A stretch of DNA of 64,000 bases from JBAYNW01 sp041678605 (GTDB lineage: Bacteria; Cyanobacteriota; Vampirovibrionia; Gastranaerophilales; Gastranaerophilaceae). Position 1 is the stretch's first letter. Every line of letters begins with the position of its first letter. Of the stretch, positions 1 through 8,932 are shown one piece after another. A program made the translations under genes and the position numbers. Below the pieces are notes generated by a model. It made no database searches and was not told the origin of the DNA. It saw only the letters and a program-made list of their open reading frames with translations. The stretch lies in contig JBAYNW010000006.1 in NCBI GenBank assembly GCA_041678605.1, forward strand, positions 11,484 to 75,483, given 5' to 3'.

Positions 1-1604
1 GACAGAGAAATTTTCTATTGGCTGCGATAATCCCCTTCGCAGTTGTGTTTTTTGCTGCTATACAAGGTGTTTTGAGGTACCTGAACGACTATTTGACAGA
101 CTGGACAAGTCAAAAAATTACCAATTCGGTAAAAATAGATTTATTTTCAAAACTGGTTTACATGGATCCGGGATTTTTTGACCAAAATTCTTCCGGAATA
201 GTTTTGACAAGATATCTGGGCGACCCTGACAGTGCATCTCGGGGAATTGTTGAGAATATAAAAATCATTATGACAAGCGGGTTTGGAGCCTTGAGCCTTA
301 TTGCGGTAATGCTTTACAGCTCCTGGAAGCTGGCACTCGTTGGCGTTATGGTATTGTGCATTGCGTTTGTTCCGGTGCTGTTAATCAGAAAAAAAATTAA
401 ATCCGTTTCCAATCAAGGTATGGTAATAGGCGGTAACATCACAACTAATTTCAATGAAACATACTCCGGAAACAGGGTTATGACAGCATATTGTCTTCAG
501 GAAAGACAAAAAAGCAATTTCAAAAACCAAATTCAAGAATCATTTAATCTCGCAATGTCTTTAACAAAACGTGCGGGTTGGATGTCGCCTTTAATGTATT
601 TGATTGCATCAATCGGAATTGCCATTGTGTTGGGGTTTGGGACAAAATTAATCCTTTCGGGACAAATGACGGCAGGTTCCTTTGCGTCTTTTGTAACCTC
701 ACTTCTGCTTTTGTACAAGCCTGTAAAAACGCTTGGCGGCACATTGACCGGAATTCAAAACATTTTTGTTTCAATGAGCCGTGTGTTTGAATTATTTGAT
801 TATGAATCTCAAATACAGGACAGAGAGGGTGCCGTAAATATGACAGGGCTTAAGGAAAGTATAAAATTTGAAAACGTGTATTTTGAATACGTAAAAAATC
901 AGCCCGTGCTTAAAGGAATAAATTTTGAAATAAAAAAGAATGAAACCATTGCTATTGTAGGAAATTCTGGCGGAGGAAAAACAACCATTGTAAATCTGCT
1001 TCCCCGTTTTTATGACGTAATTTCGGGAGCAATCAAATTTGACGGAATTGATATCCGTGATTTTAAAATAAGTTCTTTAAGGCAGAATATTGCAATGGTT
1101 TTTCAGGATAATTTTTTGTATTCCGGAACAATAAAGGAAAATATTTTGATGGGAAACCCTGAGGCGACGGAGGAAGAACTTGAAAGTGCCATCAAATCTG
1201 CTCATTTGCAGGAAATGATTGCAGATTTGCCGGATGGAGTCGACAGTGAGCTTGGAGAACGCGGCATGACGCTTTCCGGCGGGCAAAGGCAAAGAATAGC
1301 TATTGCAAGGGCAATGATTAAGAATACTCCTATTGTAATTTTGGATGAAGCAACCTCCGCTCTTGACAACAAGTCAGAAGCAATTGTTCAGATGGCTCTG
1401 GATAATTTGATTAAAAATAAAACCGTTTTTGTAATCGCTCACAGATTATCGACTATCAAGAACGCAAACAGAATTGCGGTAGTAAACGAAGGTCAGCTGG
1501 TTGAACTTGGAACTCACGAAGAATTAATGCAAATCAACGACGGCAAGTACAAAAATCTCTACGAAATGCAGTTTAGAAAACAAGATATCGCAGCAGTAGT
1601 TTGA
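1..1604 (+). CDS. ABC exporter, MsbA-type (5' end outside window)
   Basis: Half-size ABC exporter: membrane domain followed by ATPase domain, the architecture of lipid A/lipid or multidrug flippases such as MsbA. The frame is open to the left edge, so the true start lies outside and the first membrane helix or so is missing. A TTG at 18 is only the first possible start inside the window. Counting from that TTG, Walker A (GNSGGGKT) is near residue 315, the signature LSGGQ near 419, Walker B with DEATSALD near 443, followed by the switch His in AHRLS. All ATPase motifs are intact. It converges on the flavodiiron gene. The fold is certain; the substrate (lipid A core versus drug) cannot be told from sequence. 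Confidence 0.9.
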   Translation, partial: QRNFLLAAIIPFAVVFFAAIQGVLRYLNDYLTDWTSQKITNSVKIDLFSKLVYMDPGFFDQNSSGIVLTRYLGDPDSASRGIVENIKIIMTSGFGALSLIAVMLYSSWKLALVGVMVLCIAFVPVLLIRKKIKSVSNQGMVIGGNITTNFNETYSGNRVMTAYCLQERQKSNFKNQIQESFNLAMSLTKRAGWMSPLMYLIASIGIAIVLGFGTKLILSGQMTAGSFASFVTSLLLLYKPVKTLGGTLTGIQNIFVSMSRVFELFDYESQIQDREGAVNMTGLKESIKFENVYFEYVKNQPVLKGINFEIKKNETIAIVGNSGGGKTTIVNLLPRFYDVISGAIKFDGIDIRDFKISSLRQNIAMVFQDNFLYSGTIKENILMGNPEATEEELESAIKSAHLQEMIADLPDGVDSELGERGMTLSGGQRQRIAIARAMIKNTPIVILDEATSALDNKSEAIVQMALDNLIKNKTVFVIAHRLSTIKNANRIAVVNEGQLVELGTHEELMQINDGKYKNLYEMQFRKQDIAAVV

Positions 1605-1631
1605 AACAGCCCCATAACCCCCGTACTATGA

Positions 1632-2813
1632 TTAGACCAGCCCTAAATCTTTATGTTTTTGGTAAATTTCTTCAACCAAAACATCTAATTTTTCAAAATC
1701 TTCTTGCCTTGGTTTGCCTTTAATTATCACCGGCGGAAGTTTTTCGCACCTTAAGGAAGAAAGTGCCTCCTCCAGTTTTCCCGTCAAACTGCCTCCCCAG
1801 CCGTAAGAACCGATGAAGGAAACAAACTTTACCTTTGGCCTTAAAATTCCCGCTAAATAAGCAGCGGTAACTGCCGCAGGGTGAGGCCCCGCCAAAACCA
1901 TTGAAGAACCGAACACAACCGTGCAGGCATCAACAAGCTCCATTGCAAGCTCTCCCAAATCTTCTTCCACAATGTTGAAAGGTTTTGCCACAATCCCCTT
2001 TTTACTAAGTTTTTCGCACATGTAACCAACCATTTCCTTCGTGCTTTCGTACATGGAAACGTAAGGGATTATGACCTCATTTTTGCAATCGTCAGAAGTC
2101 CACTGCTCATAGGCATTTAAGATAAATTCGGGATTTTTGTAAATCGGGCCATGGCTTGTTAAAATCATGTCAATATCCATCATTTTAAGCATTTGGACAT
2201 ATTTTTTGCAAAAATTTCTAAATGGCATCATAATCTCTGAGTAATACCTTTTTGCGGCTTTTAAAATTTCAGGGGTTTGAGGGGCAAAAAGGTCTTCAAA
2301 CGGCGAATGTGAACCCAAAAAATCGCATGTGAAGATGATTTTGTCCTCTTTTATATACGTGAACATAGTATCGGGCCAGTGAACCCAAGGAGTCCAGATG
2401 AATTTCAGGGTTTTGTCACCCAAAGAAATTTCTTCACCGTCGGCCACCACTTGAAACTTTTCATCCTCAACGTGAAGCATTTCCTGTATAATTTCTTTGC
2501 ATTTCGGGTTTGTCAGAATTTTTGCTTCAGGGTATTTTTTAACCAATTTCGGCAAAGCACCTGTATGGTCTTGTTCCCCGTGGTTTGCAACTATATAATC
2601 AATCTTTTTAACCCCCGCCTTTTCCAATTTTTCTAAAAATTCATCCGTCTTTGGCGGGTACATGGTGTCAATAAGGGCATTATATTTGCTGCCCTTGATT
2701 AAATACGAATTGTAAGACGTCCCTATGGGGAGCGGAATTAATTCGTCAAAAAGCCTTCTCTCACGGTGGTTCAGACCGCAGTAAAATATGTTATTTATAA
2801 TTTCTTTCAACAT
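1632..2813 (-). CDS. Flavodiiron protein (A-type flavoprotein), O2/NO reductase
   Basis: 393 aa. The metallo-beta-lactamase-like N-terminal domain carries the diiron ligands in NHGEQDH (H78, E80, D82, H83) plus H145, D164 and H221. From about residue 248 a flavodoxin-like domain (SMYESTKEM phosphate loop, then GSYGWGG) should bind FMN. Such enzymes reduce O2 to water or NO to N2O in anaerobes, with electrons from rubredoxin or a similar partner; none is encoded nearby. The start at 2813 is chosen because a GGGAGG ribosome site lies 5 nt upstream and the family begins here. The open frame continues about 76 codons upstream through repeat DNA with no family similarity, so that extension is rejected. 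O2 versus NO preference is not resolvable. Confidence 0.93.
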   Translation of the reverse strand: MLKEIINNIFYCGLNHRERRLFDELIPLPIGTSYNSYLIKGSKYNALIDTMYPPKTDEFLEKLEKAGVKKIDYIVANHGEQDHTGALPKLVKKYPEAKILTNPKCKEIIQEMLHVEDEKFQVVADGEEISLGDKTLKFIWTPWVHWPDTMFTYIKEDKIIFTCDFLGSHSPFEDLFAPQTPEILKAAKRYYSEIMMPFRNFCKKYVQMLKMMDIDMILTSHGPIYKNPEFILNAYEQWTSDDCKNEVIIPYVSMYESTKEMVGYMCEKLSKKGIVAKPFNIVEEDLGELAMELVDACTVVFGSSMVLAGPHPAAVTAAYLAGILRPKVKFVSFIGSYGWGGSLTGKLEEALSSLRCEKLPPVIIKGKPRQEDFEKLDVLVEEIYQKHKDLGLV

Positions 2814-2881
2814 TATTGCCTCCCGTTTTTTAGTTTTTATTCTAACACAAAAGAGGTTATGAAATAACAGGGCAAGTGTAT

Positions 2882-2917
2882 AAAAAATATTAAGCGAAAA
2901 AGGAGGATAGACGAAAA
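2882..2917. repeat. Family D repeat, copy 1
   Basis: The 18-nt core AAAAATATTAAGCGAAAA followed by a purine-rich GGGAT-like stretch recurs at 57501-57540, also in an intergenic space. Two copies only; nature unknown. Confidence 0.55.
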
Positions 2918-2920
2918 TAA

Positions 2921-3095
2921 GTAGGGGCCGTCCAAAAAGCCTCCTCTTAACAACTAACGTCGTGCCGGAACATGGGTTATCGGCTTCTCGTAGATTGTCC
3001 TGAATCCGGCATCCAACAAGTGAGATCCCGAATATGGACACTCAAAATTTGGGCCGATAACTTAAGTTTCGGGATGACGAGGGGAGGCACCTACC
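2921..3095. repeat. Family E inverted-repeat element, copy 1 (one arm deleted)
   Basis: About 175 bp, homologous along its length to 11449-11629 (opposite orientation) and 40809-40997. Shared internal blocks include AACTAACGTC, TGCCGGAACA, CTCGTAGATTG, AATCCGGCATC, GTGAGATCCCGAA and TTTCGGGATGACGA. The left arm is GTAGGGGCCGTCCAAAAAGC. The right arm keeps the inner GAGGGGAGGC and the outermost CCTAC but lacks the middle, so this copy is decayed. It fills the space between the flavodiiron and EF-hand genes; no coding potential was seen. Confidence 0.8.
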
Positions 3096-3111
3096 ATATA
3101 TCTTTAGTACT

Positions 3112-4401
3112 CTAAGAGTTGCTTTCTGAATACAGCTTCAAAGCGGCTTCTGCTTTTCTAATTTCTCCTTCGAGAACCTGACTGCGAGCTTTGTCTTTTG
3201 AATTCTTAGCTTGTTCAAGTTCAGATTTTAGAGTTTTTAATTCTTGTTCTGCTTGTTTGCGTTCGCCAGCTGAGCCTGCTTGAAGAGTTTTTATTTGATT
3301 TTCGATTTTAGCCACCGTTTCCTTTTTTGTATTTAGACTGCTTGAAAATAGATAAGTCTTAGAAAGCGGTTTTGGTCGTGGTCCTCTTTCTGCCTCTGCC
3401 TTCCGAAGCTCGGCTTCAGCAGCTACAAGCTGTTTGTTTAGTTTCAAAAGTTCATTATATTTAGTTTTTGTTAATGTACTTTGTGCTTCCGGTTTTGCTG
3501 CGGCCTTTACCGGTGTAGAAATAACTTTTAATTTCCCGTCTTTGTATTCATAAGATATTCCGGGAAGTTTTGATTTAATTATCACAGCTTCATCTGAATC
3601 TGCCTGTTTTTTGCCTGTTTTATGTGCAGGTTTGGCATCTGTTACATCTTCATCGGTGCTTATGCCGGTTATTTCTTCGGTTTTAGTTGTATCTTCCTTT
3701 TTATCCTTATCCGTTGTAGTGCTTGTTGTTTCTGTTGTGTCTGTTTGGGTATCGGTTGTTTTCGCAGACCTGTTGAACAATCTTCCTGCGGCATCCCACA
3801 TAGAAGCTATGAGGTTTGGCATCATAAATGATGCACAGTTGTAATCGCCCGAAGTTCCCATTCCTGAAAGCATTGAAATTGCTCTGCCGAAATAGTCTGA
3901 GAAATTTGAATATTCTCTTGGGTTAATATTTGCTGTCGGTTGGCTATAATCCGGTGCTTCGGTTTGAAACAGAGGAAGCCCAGGGCAGCCCGGCATAAAA
4001 TTATTTAAGTAACTTGATGTTGTTGTATTGGCAGGTTTGTTTTGTATCTTCAAAGCTTTTGCCAAAGAGCCTAAGTTATATTCTTTATCTTTTTTCAATT
4101 GAAGTTTTCCGTCTTTTGAAACGTCAACATCAGGAAGAATTACTTCTTCCCCGTCTTTTGTGGTTGTTTTAACCTGTGCTACATTGGTATATTTTTGCTC
4201 CTTAAGGAAGTTTTTAATTTCATCAGTCGTAAAATTCCCTTTGGCTTCAACACCGTCATGGTTTTCAATACGGCCATCGCCATCGCGGTCAAATATCGTA
4301 AGCTTTGACTCTTTTCCGTCCTTATCGGTTTTTACCAGAGCACAAGTGCTTGCTCCGGTAGAAGTCGTAGTTTTAATAACTTTAATTTCGTCATTCCCCA
4401 T
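3112..4401 (-). CDS. Unknown protein: EF-hand-like loop, Thr-rich linker, C-terminal coiled coil
   Basis: 429 aa; family not recognised. Near the N-terminus DRDGDGRIENHD (residues 38-49) fits a calcium-binding EF-hand/dockerin loop, with acidic residues at loop positions 1, 3, 5 and 12, Gly at 6 and Ile at 8. A middle region with PGCPG and aromatic residues leads to a low-complexity Thr/Asp/Lys tract (about 215-245). The last roughly 120 residues are Lys/Glu/Ala-rich heptad-like coiled coil. No signal peptide or membrane helix. The start has GAGG 9 nt upstream. The promoter region carries the GTTTTTATATATA box shared with two other genes here. Possibly a structural or host-interaction protein, but this is a guess. 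Confidence 0.75.
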   Translation of the reverse strand: MGNDEIKVIKTTTSTGASTCALVKTDKDGKESKLTIFDRDGDGRIENHDGVEAKGNFTTDEIKNFLKEQKYTNVAQVKTTTKDGEEVILPDVDVSKDGKLQLKKDKEYNLGSLAKALKIQNKPANTTTSSYLNNFMPGCPGLPLFQTEAPDYSQPTANINPREYSNFSDYFGRAISMLSGMGTSGDYNCASFMMPNLIASMWDAAGRLFNRSAKTTDTQTDTTETTSTTTDKDKKEDTTKTEEITGISTDEDVTDAKPAHKTGKKQADSDEAVIIKSKLPGISYEYKDGKLKVISTPVKAAAKPEAQSTLTKTKYNELLKLNKQLVAAEAELRKAEAERGPRPKPLSKTYLFSSSLNTKKETVAKIENQIKTLQAGSAGERKQAEQELKTLKSELEQAKNSKDKARSQVLEGEIRKAEAALKLYSESNS

Positions 4402-4424
4402 TTGAAAAATCCTCGTTTTTATAT

Positions 4425-4446
4425 CTCTTATATATATAAAAACAAT
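4425..4446 (-). promoter_or_regulatory. GTTTTTATATATA box upstream of the EF-hand gene
   Basis: Read on the minus strand this is ATTGTTTTTATATATATAAGAG, about 25-45 nt before the start codon. The same 13-nt core occurs before the genes starting at 38140 and 51597. It could hold a -10 element; no good -35 was identified. Confidence 0.5.
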
Positions 4447-4537
4447 CTCAAATCCATGATTGACGCATGTTTGGGATGAGTTTTAACAAATGTGACTGAA
4501 GCCCAATCATATCAAGAAAAATATTGTTAAGTTTTTG

Positions 4538-5884
4538 TTACAATATTCCATATAAATCATATTCGTCGGAAGATTTTATCAAAATATTTTCGATATCGCC
4601 GGGGATTACGGGTTTTTTTGTGTCAATATAAACTACGCCGTCGATTTCTGCCGCATCTCTTTGTGAGCGTGCGACGACAAGTCCCTCGCTGTTAATATTT
4701 TCAATTATGCACGGAAGAGTTTTTCCGATAAACGTCGAGTTAATTTCCTTTGAAATCCCCTGCTGAAGTTCCATCAGGGCTTTAAATCTTTCTTTTTTAA
4801 TTTTTTCGGGGACTTGCCCGTCCATATCGTAAGAAACTGTATTTTTTTCTTTTGAGTACTCAAAAACTCCCATTTTGTCAAATCGCATTTTTTCAACAAA
4901 ATCGTAAAGATGCTTAAAGTGTTCGTCTTTTTCCCCCGGATAACCAACGATAAAAGCGGTTCTGATAGCGACATCAGGGATTTTGTCCCTTAATTTATTT
5001 ATCAGAGTTTCATAATTAAACGCCGGCCTTCTCATGGCATTCAAAATATATTCATGCGAGTGCTGAAGCGGTATATCAACGTATTTTACAACCTTATCCA
5101 GAGTTGCAATTTTGTTTATCAATTCATCACTGAGCATAGATGGATAAGCATACATAACCCTTATCCACGAAACGCCGTCAATCTCGTTCAGCTGTTGCAG
5201 GAGATTTGCCAGCATAGGTTTTCCGTAAAGGTCTATCCCGTAGCTGGTCGTGTCCTGAGCAACCAGAACAATTTCCGTAACGCCCCGTCCTGCAAGACAT
5301 TTGGCTTCTTTTATTATATTTTCAGTCTTTCTTGAACGGTAAGCACCTCTGAGCTGCGGAATAATGCAGTAACCGCAGTGATAATTGCATCCGTCGGCGA
5401 TTTTTATATATGAACTTGCCCCTAAGGTAATTTGCTGTCTTTCAACATTTTCGGGATAAACGTACTCCGGTTTTTTAGAAATGTTTGAAATATAGTCATT
5501 ATTCAAAACGCAGGAAGTTGCTCCTTCGCTTCCGCTGTCCTTGATGCAGCCTTTTATTTTGTCCACAACCTCAACAATTTTATCAAAATCGGTTGTGCCG
5601 AGCATGGCAACGATTTCGGGAATTGCTTTTTTAAGTTCTTCCCTGTGCTTTTGCGGCAAACAGCCGGTTACAATAACCTTCTTACCCGCTTCAACAAGTT
5701 TTAAGATTGACCGGACAGATTCCTCTTCGGCGTCATGGATAAAAGAACACGTATTGACGATAACTATCTGGGCTTTATTTTCATCAAGGGTGATTTCATA
5801 ACCCTTTTGGGTTAAAAGTCCGAGCATAAGCTCTGAATCTATTAAATTTTTTGAACAGCCATGGTTTACTAACGCTATTTTCAC
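4538..5884 (-). CDS. rimO: Ribosomal protein S12 methylthiotransferase
   Basis: 448 aa. Radical-SAM enzyme that adds a methylthio group to an aspartate of ribosomal protein S12. The N-terminal UPF0004 domain has its three cluster cysteines at C10, C46 and C75. The radical-SAM CxxxCxxC is C166-C170-C173 in GCNYHCGYC. The QDTTSYG segment is typical of RimO rather than the tRNA enzyme MiaB. A C-terminal TRAM-like region completes the usual length. The start is GTG with an AGGCGG site 6 nt upstream. Housekeeping gene, separated from its neighbours by short gaps. Confidence 0.95.
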   Translation of the reverse strand: MKIALVNHGCSKNLIDSELMLGLLTQKGYEITLDENKAQIVIVNTCSFIHDAEEESVRSILKLVEAGKKVIVTGCLPQKHREELKKAIPEIVAMLGTTDFDKIVEVVDKIKGCIKDSGSEGATSCVLNNDYISNISKKPEYVYPENVERQQITLGASSYIKIADGCNYHCGYCIIPQLRGAYRSRKTENIIKEAKCLAGRGVTEIVLVAQDTTSYGIDLYGKPMLANLLQQLNEIDGVSWIRVMYAYPSMLSDELINKIATLDKVVKYVDIPLQHSHEYILNAMRRPAFNYETLINKLRDKIPDVAIRTAFIVGYPGEKDEHFKHLYDFVEKMRFDKMGVFEYSKEKNTVSYDMDGQVPEKIKKERFKALMELQQGISKEINSTFIGKTLPCIIENINSEGLVVARSQRDAAEIDGVVYIDTKKPVIPGDIENILIKSSDEYDLYGIL

Positions 5885-5962
5885 TTTAATCCGCCTTTTA
5901 GAGACTATTTTACTACAAGCAAAATAAAATTAATCCCTCTTGAGGCGAATAAAAAAACAAAA

Positions 5963-6316
5963 TTAATCCCCTGCCATTCTTTCCCAAATAGCTGAGGCTT
6001 CTTCTTTTATTTTATTGACATATTTTTCAACATGTTTTTCAATATTTTTCTTTTGTATAAAAAATCCGAATCTTTTTTTAACACTGCCCATAATATAGTC
6101 TTTATAAGTAATTGTGGAAAGATTGCAAACTAATTTATTTCCCTTTTTTGAAATAAAATCAAAATTTAAACCGCTCTCATGCAGACTATTAATTTCAGGA
6201 TGTGAAAAAATTTTTCCTGCGATTTCCTTGCCCCTTGGGCCTAATTTAGTTACATCGGCTTGCATATTACCGAAACTGATATTGGGATTGTTTGAATTAT
6301 TGACCATTAAAAACAT
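5963..6316 (-). CDS. Small unknown protein, N-terminal NISFG motif, paralogue of next gene
   Basis: 117 aa; no recognised family. Asn-rich start with PNISFGN (about residues 11-17), then LGPRGKEIA and a C-terminal half with VKKRFGFFIQKKNIEK and a Lys/Glu-rich helix. The gene at 6378-6680 repeats the layout (LGPKGKEIA, IKKNFGFCIKDKNIEK), so the two arose by tandem duplication. The start at 6316 has AAAGGAG with good spacing; an internal ATG 9 nt downstream is less favoured. No signal peptide. The (N/P)xxF(G/T) start is shared with the proteins at 28587, 41011 and 63111. Confidence 0.75.
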   Translation of the reverse strand: MFLMVNNSNNPNISFGNMQADVTKLGPRGKEIAGKIFSHPEINSLHESGLNFDFISKKGNKLVCNLSTITYKDYIMGSVKKRFGFFIQKKNIEKHVEKYVNKIKEEASAIWERMAGD

Positions 6317-6377
6317 AATAAACTCCTTTTACTTTTTTAGTTGTTCCACTTGCTTATTGAGCATTTCCCCCCAACGC

Positions 6378-6680
6378 TCATTTTTTTGCACTTTCCAAAA
6401 TTTTATTGAGCTTTTTTAATACTTTATCAACGTAGTTATTGGCAATTTTTTCAATATTTTTATCCTTTATACAAAAACCGAAGTTTTTCTTAATAGTTCC
6501 AACTACGAAACAATCGTTTAAAATATCGCACAAAAGAATATTTGGTTTTTTTGAGTAAAAATTAAAACCTACACCAAGTTGATTGTAGCTTTTAATTTTA
6601 TGGTTTAAAAGAACCCTTAGTGCGATTTCCTTTCCTTTTGGGCCTAAATTAGTTAAAGATGAAGTGTTAACAGTTAACAT
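6378..6680 (-). CDS. Small unknown protein, tandem paralogue of the preceding gene
   Basis: 100 aa. It aligns with the 117-aa neighbour over LGPKGKEIALRVLLNHKIKS, a central strand-rich part (FNFYSKKPNILLC) and IKKNFGFCIKDKNIEKIANNYVDKVLKKL. It lacks the NISFG motif; the N-terminus is MLTVNTSSLTNL. A strong AAAGGAG lies 7 nt before the ATG. Function unknown; probably soluble. The two genes are about 60 bp apart in the same orientation, so co-transcription is likely. Confidence 0.72.
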   Translation of the reverse strand: MLTVNTSSLTNLGPKGKEIALRVLLNHKIKSYNQLGVGFNFYSKKPNILLCDILNDCFVVGTIKKNFGFCIKDKNIEKIANNYVDKVLKKLNKILESAKK

Positions 6681-6798
6681 AAATGTACTCCTTTCGTTTT
6701 TAGTTTACATTGCTTTAAACCCCGTAAAAACTTTTTTTGCGGATAAATCCAAAAAAATTTACATTTTGTTATATAATAATTAAAAAAGGAGTTGGATG

Positions 6799-8073
6799 AT
6801 GGAAAAAAATATAAATGCGGTGATTTTAGCGGCAGGCAAAGGTACCCGAATGAAATCGGAAACGCCCAAAGTTCTGCACAAAATTTTTGACAAACCTCTG
6901 CTGGGATACGTACTTGATGCGGTTAACAAAACAAATTTAATCGGCAAATCTTTCGTAATCGTAGGCCATCAGGCACAGGATGTGGAAAAATTTGTCAAAG
7001 AAAGTTATGCCAACGCCTCAACAGTTTTGCAATCTCCTCAACTCGGAACAGGACATGCCATAAGTATGGTTTGTCCGCAACTGGAAAACTTTGGCGGCGA
7101 AATCCTTATTCTCTGCGGGGATACTCCTTTAATCACAAAAGAAACTTTGAAAAAATTTATTGAATTTCACAAAAGCAAAAACTCCGATTTAACAGTTATG
7201 AGTGCGATTTTTGATAACCCTGAAAATTACGGAAGAATTATTCGCGATGGAGAAAAATTGGCGGAAATTATAGAAGAAAAAGACGCAAGCCCCGCCCAAA
7301 AGAAAATTAAAGAGGTCAATGCAGGGATTTATTGTCTTAACTGGCAAAAAATTAAGCCTGCATTTTCGCAGCTAAAAAGCAACAACGCTCAGGGCGAATA
7401 TTACCTGACTGACATTATCTTATGGGCCGGTAAATGCGGGTTAAATGTTAATGCTTACACTTTAGAGAATAATGAAGAAATTTTCGGGATTAATTCCAGA
7501 ATTCATCTGGCTGAGGCGGCAAAACTGCTTAATCAAAAAACAATTAACGAACATATGGAAAATGGGGTCACAATTGTCGACCCTGCAACTGTCTGGATTA
7601 GTGTTGACACTCAAATCGGTGCGGACACGGTGATTTATCCCAATGTTTATATAACAGGAAAAAACACAATAGGAAAGAACTGCTCTATCGGGCCGTTTGC
7701 ACATATCAGAGGCGGAGTTGAACTTGGTGATAACGTAAAAATCGGCAACTTTGTTGAGGTTAAAAAATCAAAAATCGCTTCAAACACGAACGCATGCCAT
7801 TTGACATATATCGGCGACAGCGAAATCGGAAGCGGTGTAAACGTTGGTGCGGGAACGATTACGGCCAATTACAACCACGCAACAAAGGCAAAAAACAAAA
7901 CTGTTATTAAAAATAATGCAAGTATCGGTTCAAATTCGGTGCTTGTAGCTCCGGTTGAAATCGGCGAGGGTGCAACAATAGGAGCAGGAACGGTCGTTAC
8001 AAAAGATGTTCCGGATAAGGCACTCGCTGTCGCTCGTGCAGCAATGAGAGTCATTGAAAATTACAAAAAATAG
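6799..8073 (+). CDS. glmU: Bifunctional UDP-N-acetylglucosamine pyrophosphorylase / glucosamine-1-phosphate acetyltransferase
   Basis: 424 aa. Makes UDP-GlcNAc for peptidoglycan and envelope glycans. The N-terminal uridyltransferase carries the signature LAAGKGTRM and the product-site GDTPL. The C-terminal half is a left-handed beta-helix of hexapeptide repeats (for example IGSNSVLVAPVEIGEGATIG) for the acetyltransferase, with the acceptor-site LTYIGDSEIGSGVNVG. Slightly shorter than E. coli GlmU (456 aa). Two adjacent ATGs exist at 6796 and 6799; AGGAG is 4 and 7 nt away respectively, so the second is preferred. Monocistronic in appearance. Confidence 0.96.
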   Translation: MEKNINAVILAAGKGTRMKSETPKVLHKIFDKPLLGYVLDAVNKTNLIGKSFVIVGHQAQDVEKFVKESYANASTVLQSPQLGTGHAISMVCPQLENFGGEILILCGDTPLITKETLKKFIEFHKSKNSDLTVMSAIFDNPENYGRIIRDGEKLAEIIEEKDASPAQKKIKEVNAGIYCLNWQKIKPAFSQLKSNNAQGEYYLTDIILWAGKCGLNVNAYTLENNEEIFGINSRIHLAEAAKLLNQKTINEHMENGVTIVDPATVWISVDTQIGADTVIYPNVYITGKNTIGKNCSIGPFAHIRGGVELGDNVKIGNFVEVKKSKIASNTNACHLTYIGDSEIGSGVNVGAGTITANYNHATKAKNKTVIKNNASIGSNSVLVAPVEIGEGATIGAGTVVTKDVPDKALAVARAAMRVIENYKK

Positions 8074-8122
8074 GCGGGGTCTGATAAACTGTTGGTATAA
8101 CGGTTAAATAGGATGCAAAGAT

Positions 8123-8491
8123 ATGAAATATTCCCAAAGATATACCAAACTTATATTAATATTCATTGCTTTTGCGGGTATTTCGTTAAGCGGGTTTTGT
8201 GATTCTTTGGATTTTAGAGGCTCTTGCGTAAAAAAATTGAACTTGCAAGACCCGTGTTCTGTATCAGACAAGGCGAACAGAACTTCGCCTTACGGTTCTT
8301 CTTACGATTTGGACGGTTTTCTAAACCCTGCCACAGACTCCGCACTCAGCGGATTTACCAACATGATGCAGGGTGTGGCCAATAATCCGTACAGCGTTCA
8401 GGAACAGCAAAAACAGCAGACAGAATATGCAAAACAACAAATGGAATACGCAAAACAGATGGATGCGGAGAGCGGAAAAAGTGAGGAATGA
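8123..8491 (+). CDS. Small predicted secreted protein, unknown
   Basis: 122 aa. A basic N-terminus and hydrophobic stretch (LILIFIAFAGISLSGFC, about residues 10-27) look like a signal peptide; the Cys after LSGF raises a weak possibility of a lipoprotein. The mature part is short and polar, with two further cysteines (possible disulfide), and ends in a Gln/Lys/Glu-rich helix with QQTEYAKQQMEYAKQ. No family recognised. AGGA about 9 nt before the ATG is a weak ribosome site. A repeat-rich desert follows. Confidence 0.6.
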   Translation: MKYSQRYTKLILIFIAFAGISLSGFCDSLDFRGSCVKKLNLQDPCSVSDKANRTSPYGSSYDLDGFLNPATDSALSGFTNMMQGVANNPYSVQEQQKQQTEYAKQQMEYAKQMDAESGKSEE

Positions 8492-8496
8492 GGGGT

Positions 8497-8690
8497 AGAA
8501 GGGTTGAAAGGCTTTTTAAGAAGTTATTAAGTGACTGGGTGATTAAGTGATTAAGTGCAATAAAAAAAATTAAAACTTTCCTTTTCCCATCTTCTAGTCA
8601 CTAAGTTGATAAGTCGATAAGTTGAATGGTCGAACGGTTCTGCTCTCAATTCACAATTCCCAATTTCTAATTTCCTTTTCCCTCTTATTG
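8497..8690. repeat. STRR-like tract (family B), copy 1
   Basis: Built of 7-8 nt reiterations: GTGATTAA units near 8530-8560, GTCGATAAGTTGA near 8600-8625, TCGAACGGTTC, then CAATTTC-type heptads to about 8680. The order of sub-motifs resembles the inverted version of 9800-9892. With 8690-8932 it explains the 440-bp space between neighbouring genes; no credible gene was seen here. Confidence 0.7.
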
Positions 8691-8755
8691 TCATCCCGCA
8701 CCGGTTAGAGCATGGCGGTTGGCTTTTGTTATTCATTCTGATGCGGGATCTGATA
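8690..8755. repeat. Palindromic GTCATCCCGCA repeat fragment
   Basis: GTCATCCCGCACC at the left and GATGCGGGATCTG at the right form an imperfect inverted repeat. The CATCCCG/CGGGATG words also occur inside the family E elements, suggesting a related or degenerate element. Confidence 0.45.
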
Positions 8756-8789
8756 CTAATTAGCAGCTTAGAATAATGTGAGGCAATTT

Positions 8790-8831
8790 TTTGGATTGCC
8801 GCGTCGAAACTTTGTTTCTCCTCGCAACGAC
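8790..8831. repeat. Family A palindromic element, short copy
   Basis: GGATTGCCGCGTCGAAAC...CTCGCAACGACA: the two halves (GATTGC and GCAACGAC) are the ends typical of family A. Close relatives lie at 9661-9710, 41771-41820 and 44415-44458. Confidence 0.7.
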
Positions 8832-8837
8832 AAGAAA

Positions 8838-8932
8838 TTCCGTTTCCCGTCTTCTAGTTGATAAGTCGATGAGTCGATAAGTTGAAGGTTCGAACGGTTC
8901 AATTACCAATTTCCCATTTCCCATTTCCCCCG
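8838..8932. repeat. STRR-like tract (family B), copy 2
   Basis: GATAAGTCGATGAGTCGATAAG (8-nt unit) followed by TTCGAACGGTTC and repeated CCCATTT units up to the stop codon of the pilin-like gene. Same unit vocabulary as the tract at 31508. Confidence 0.7.

Noticed and set aside
2814..3041. N-terminal extension of the flavodiiron protein (76 codons)
   Set aside because: It is encoded by family D/E repeat DNA, has no family similarity, and a GGGAGG site sits directly before the internal ATG at 2813.
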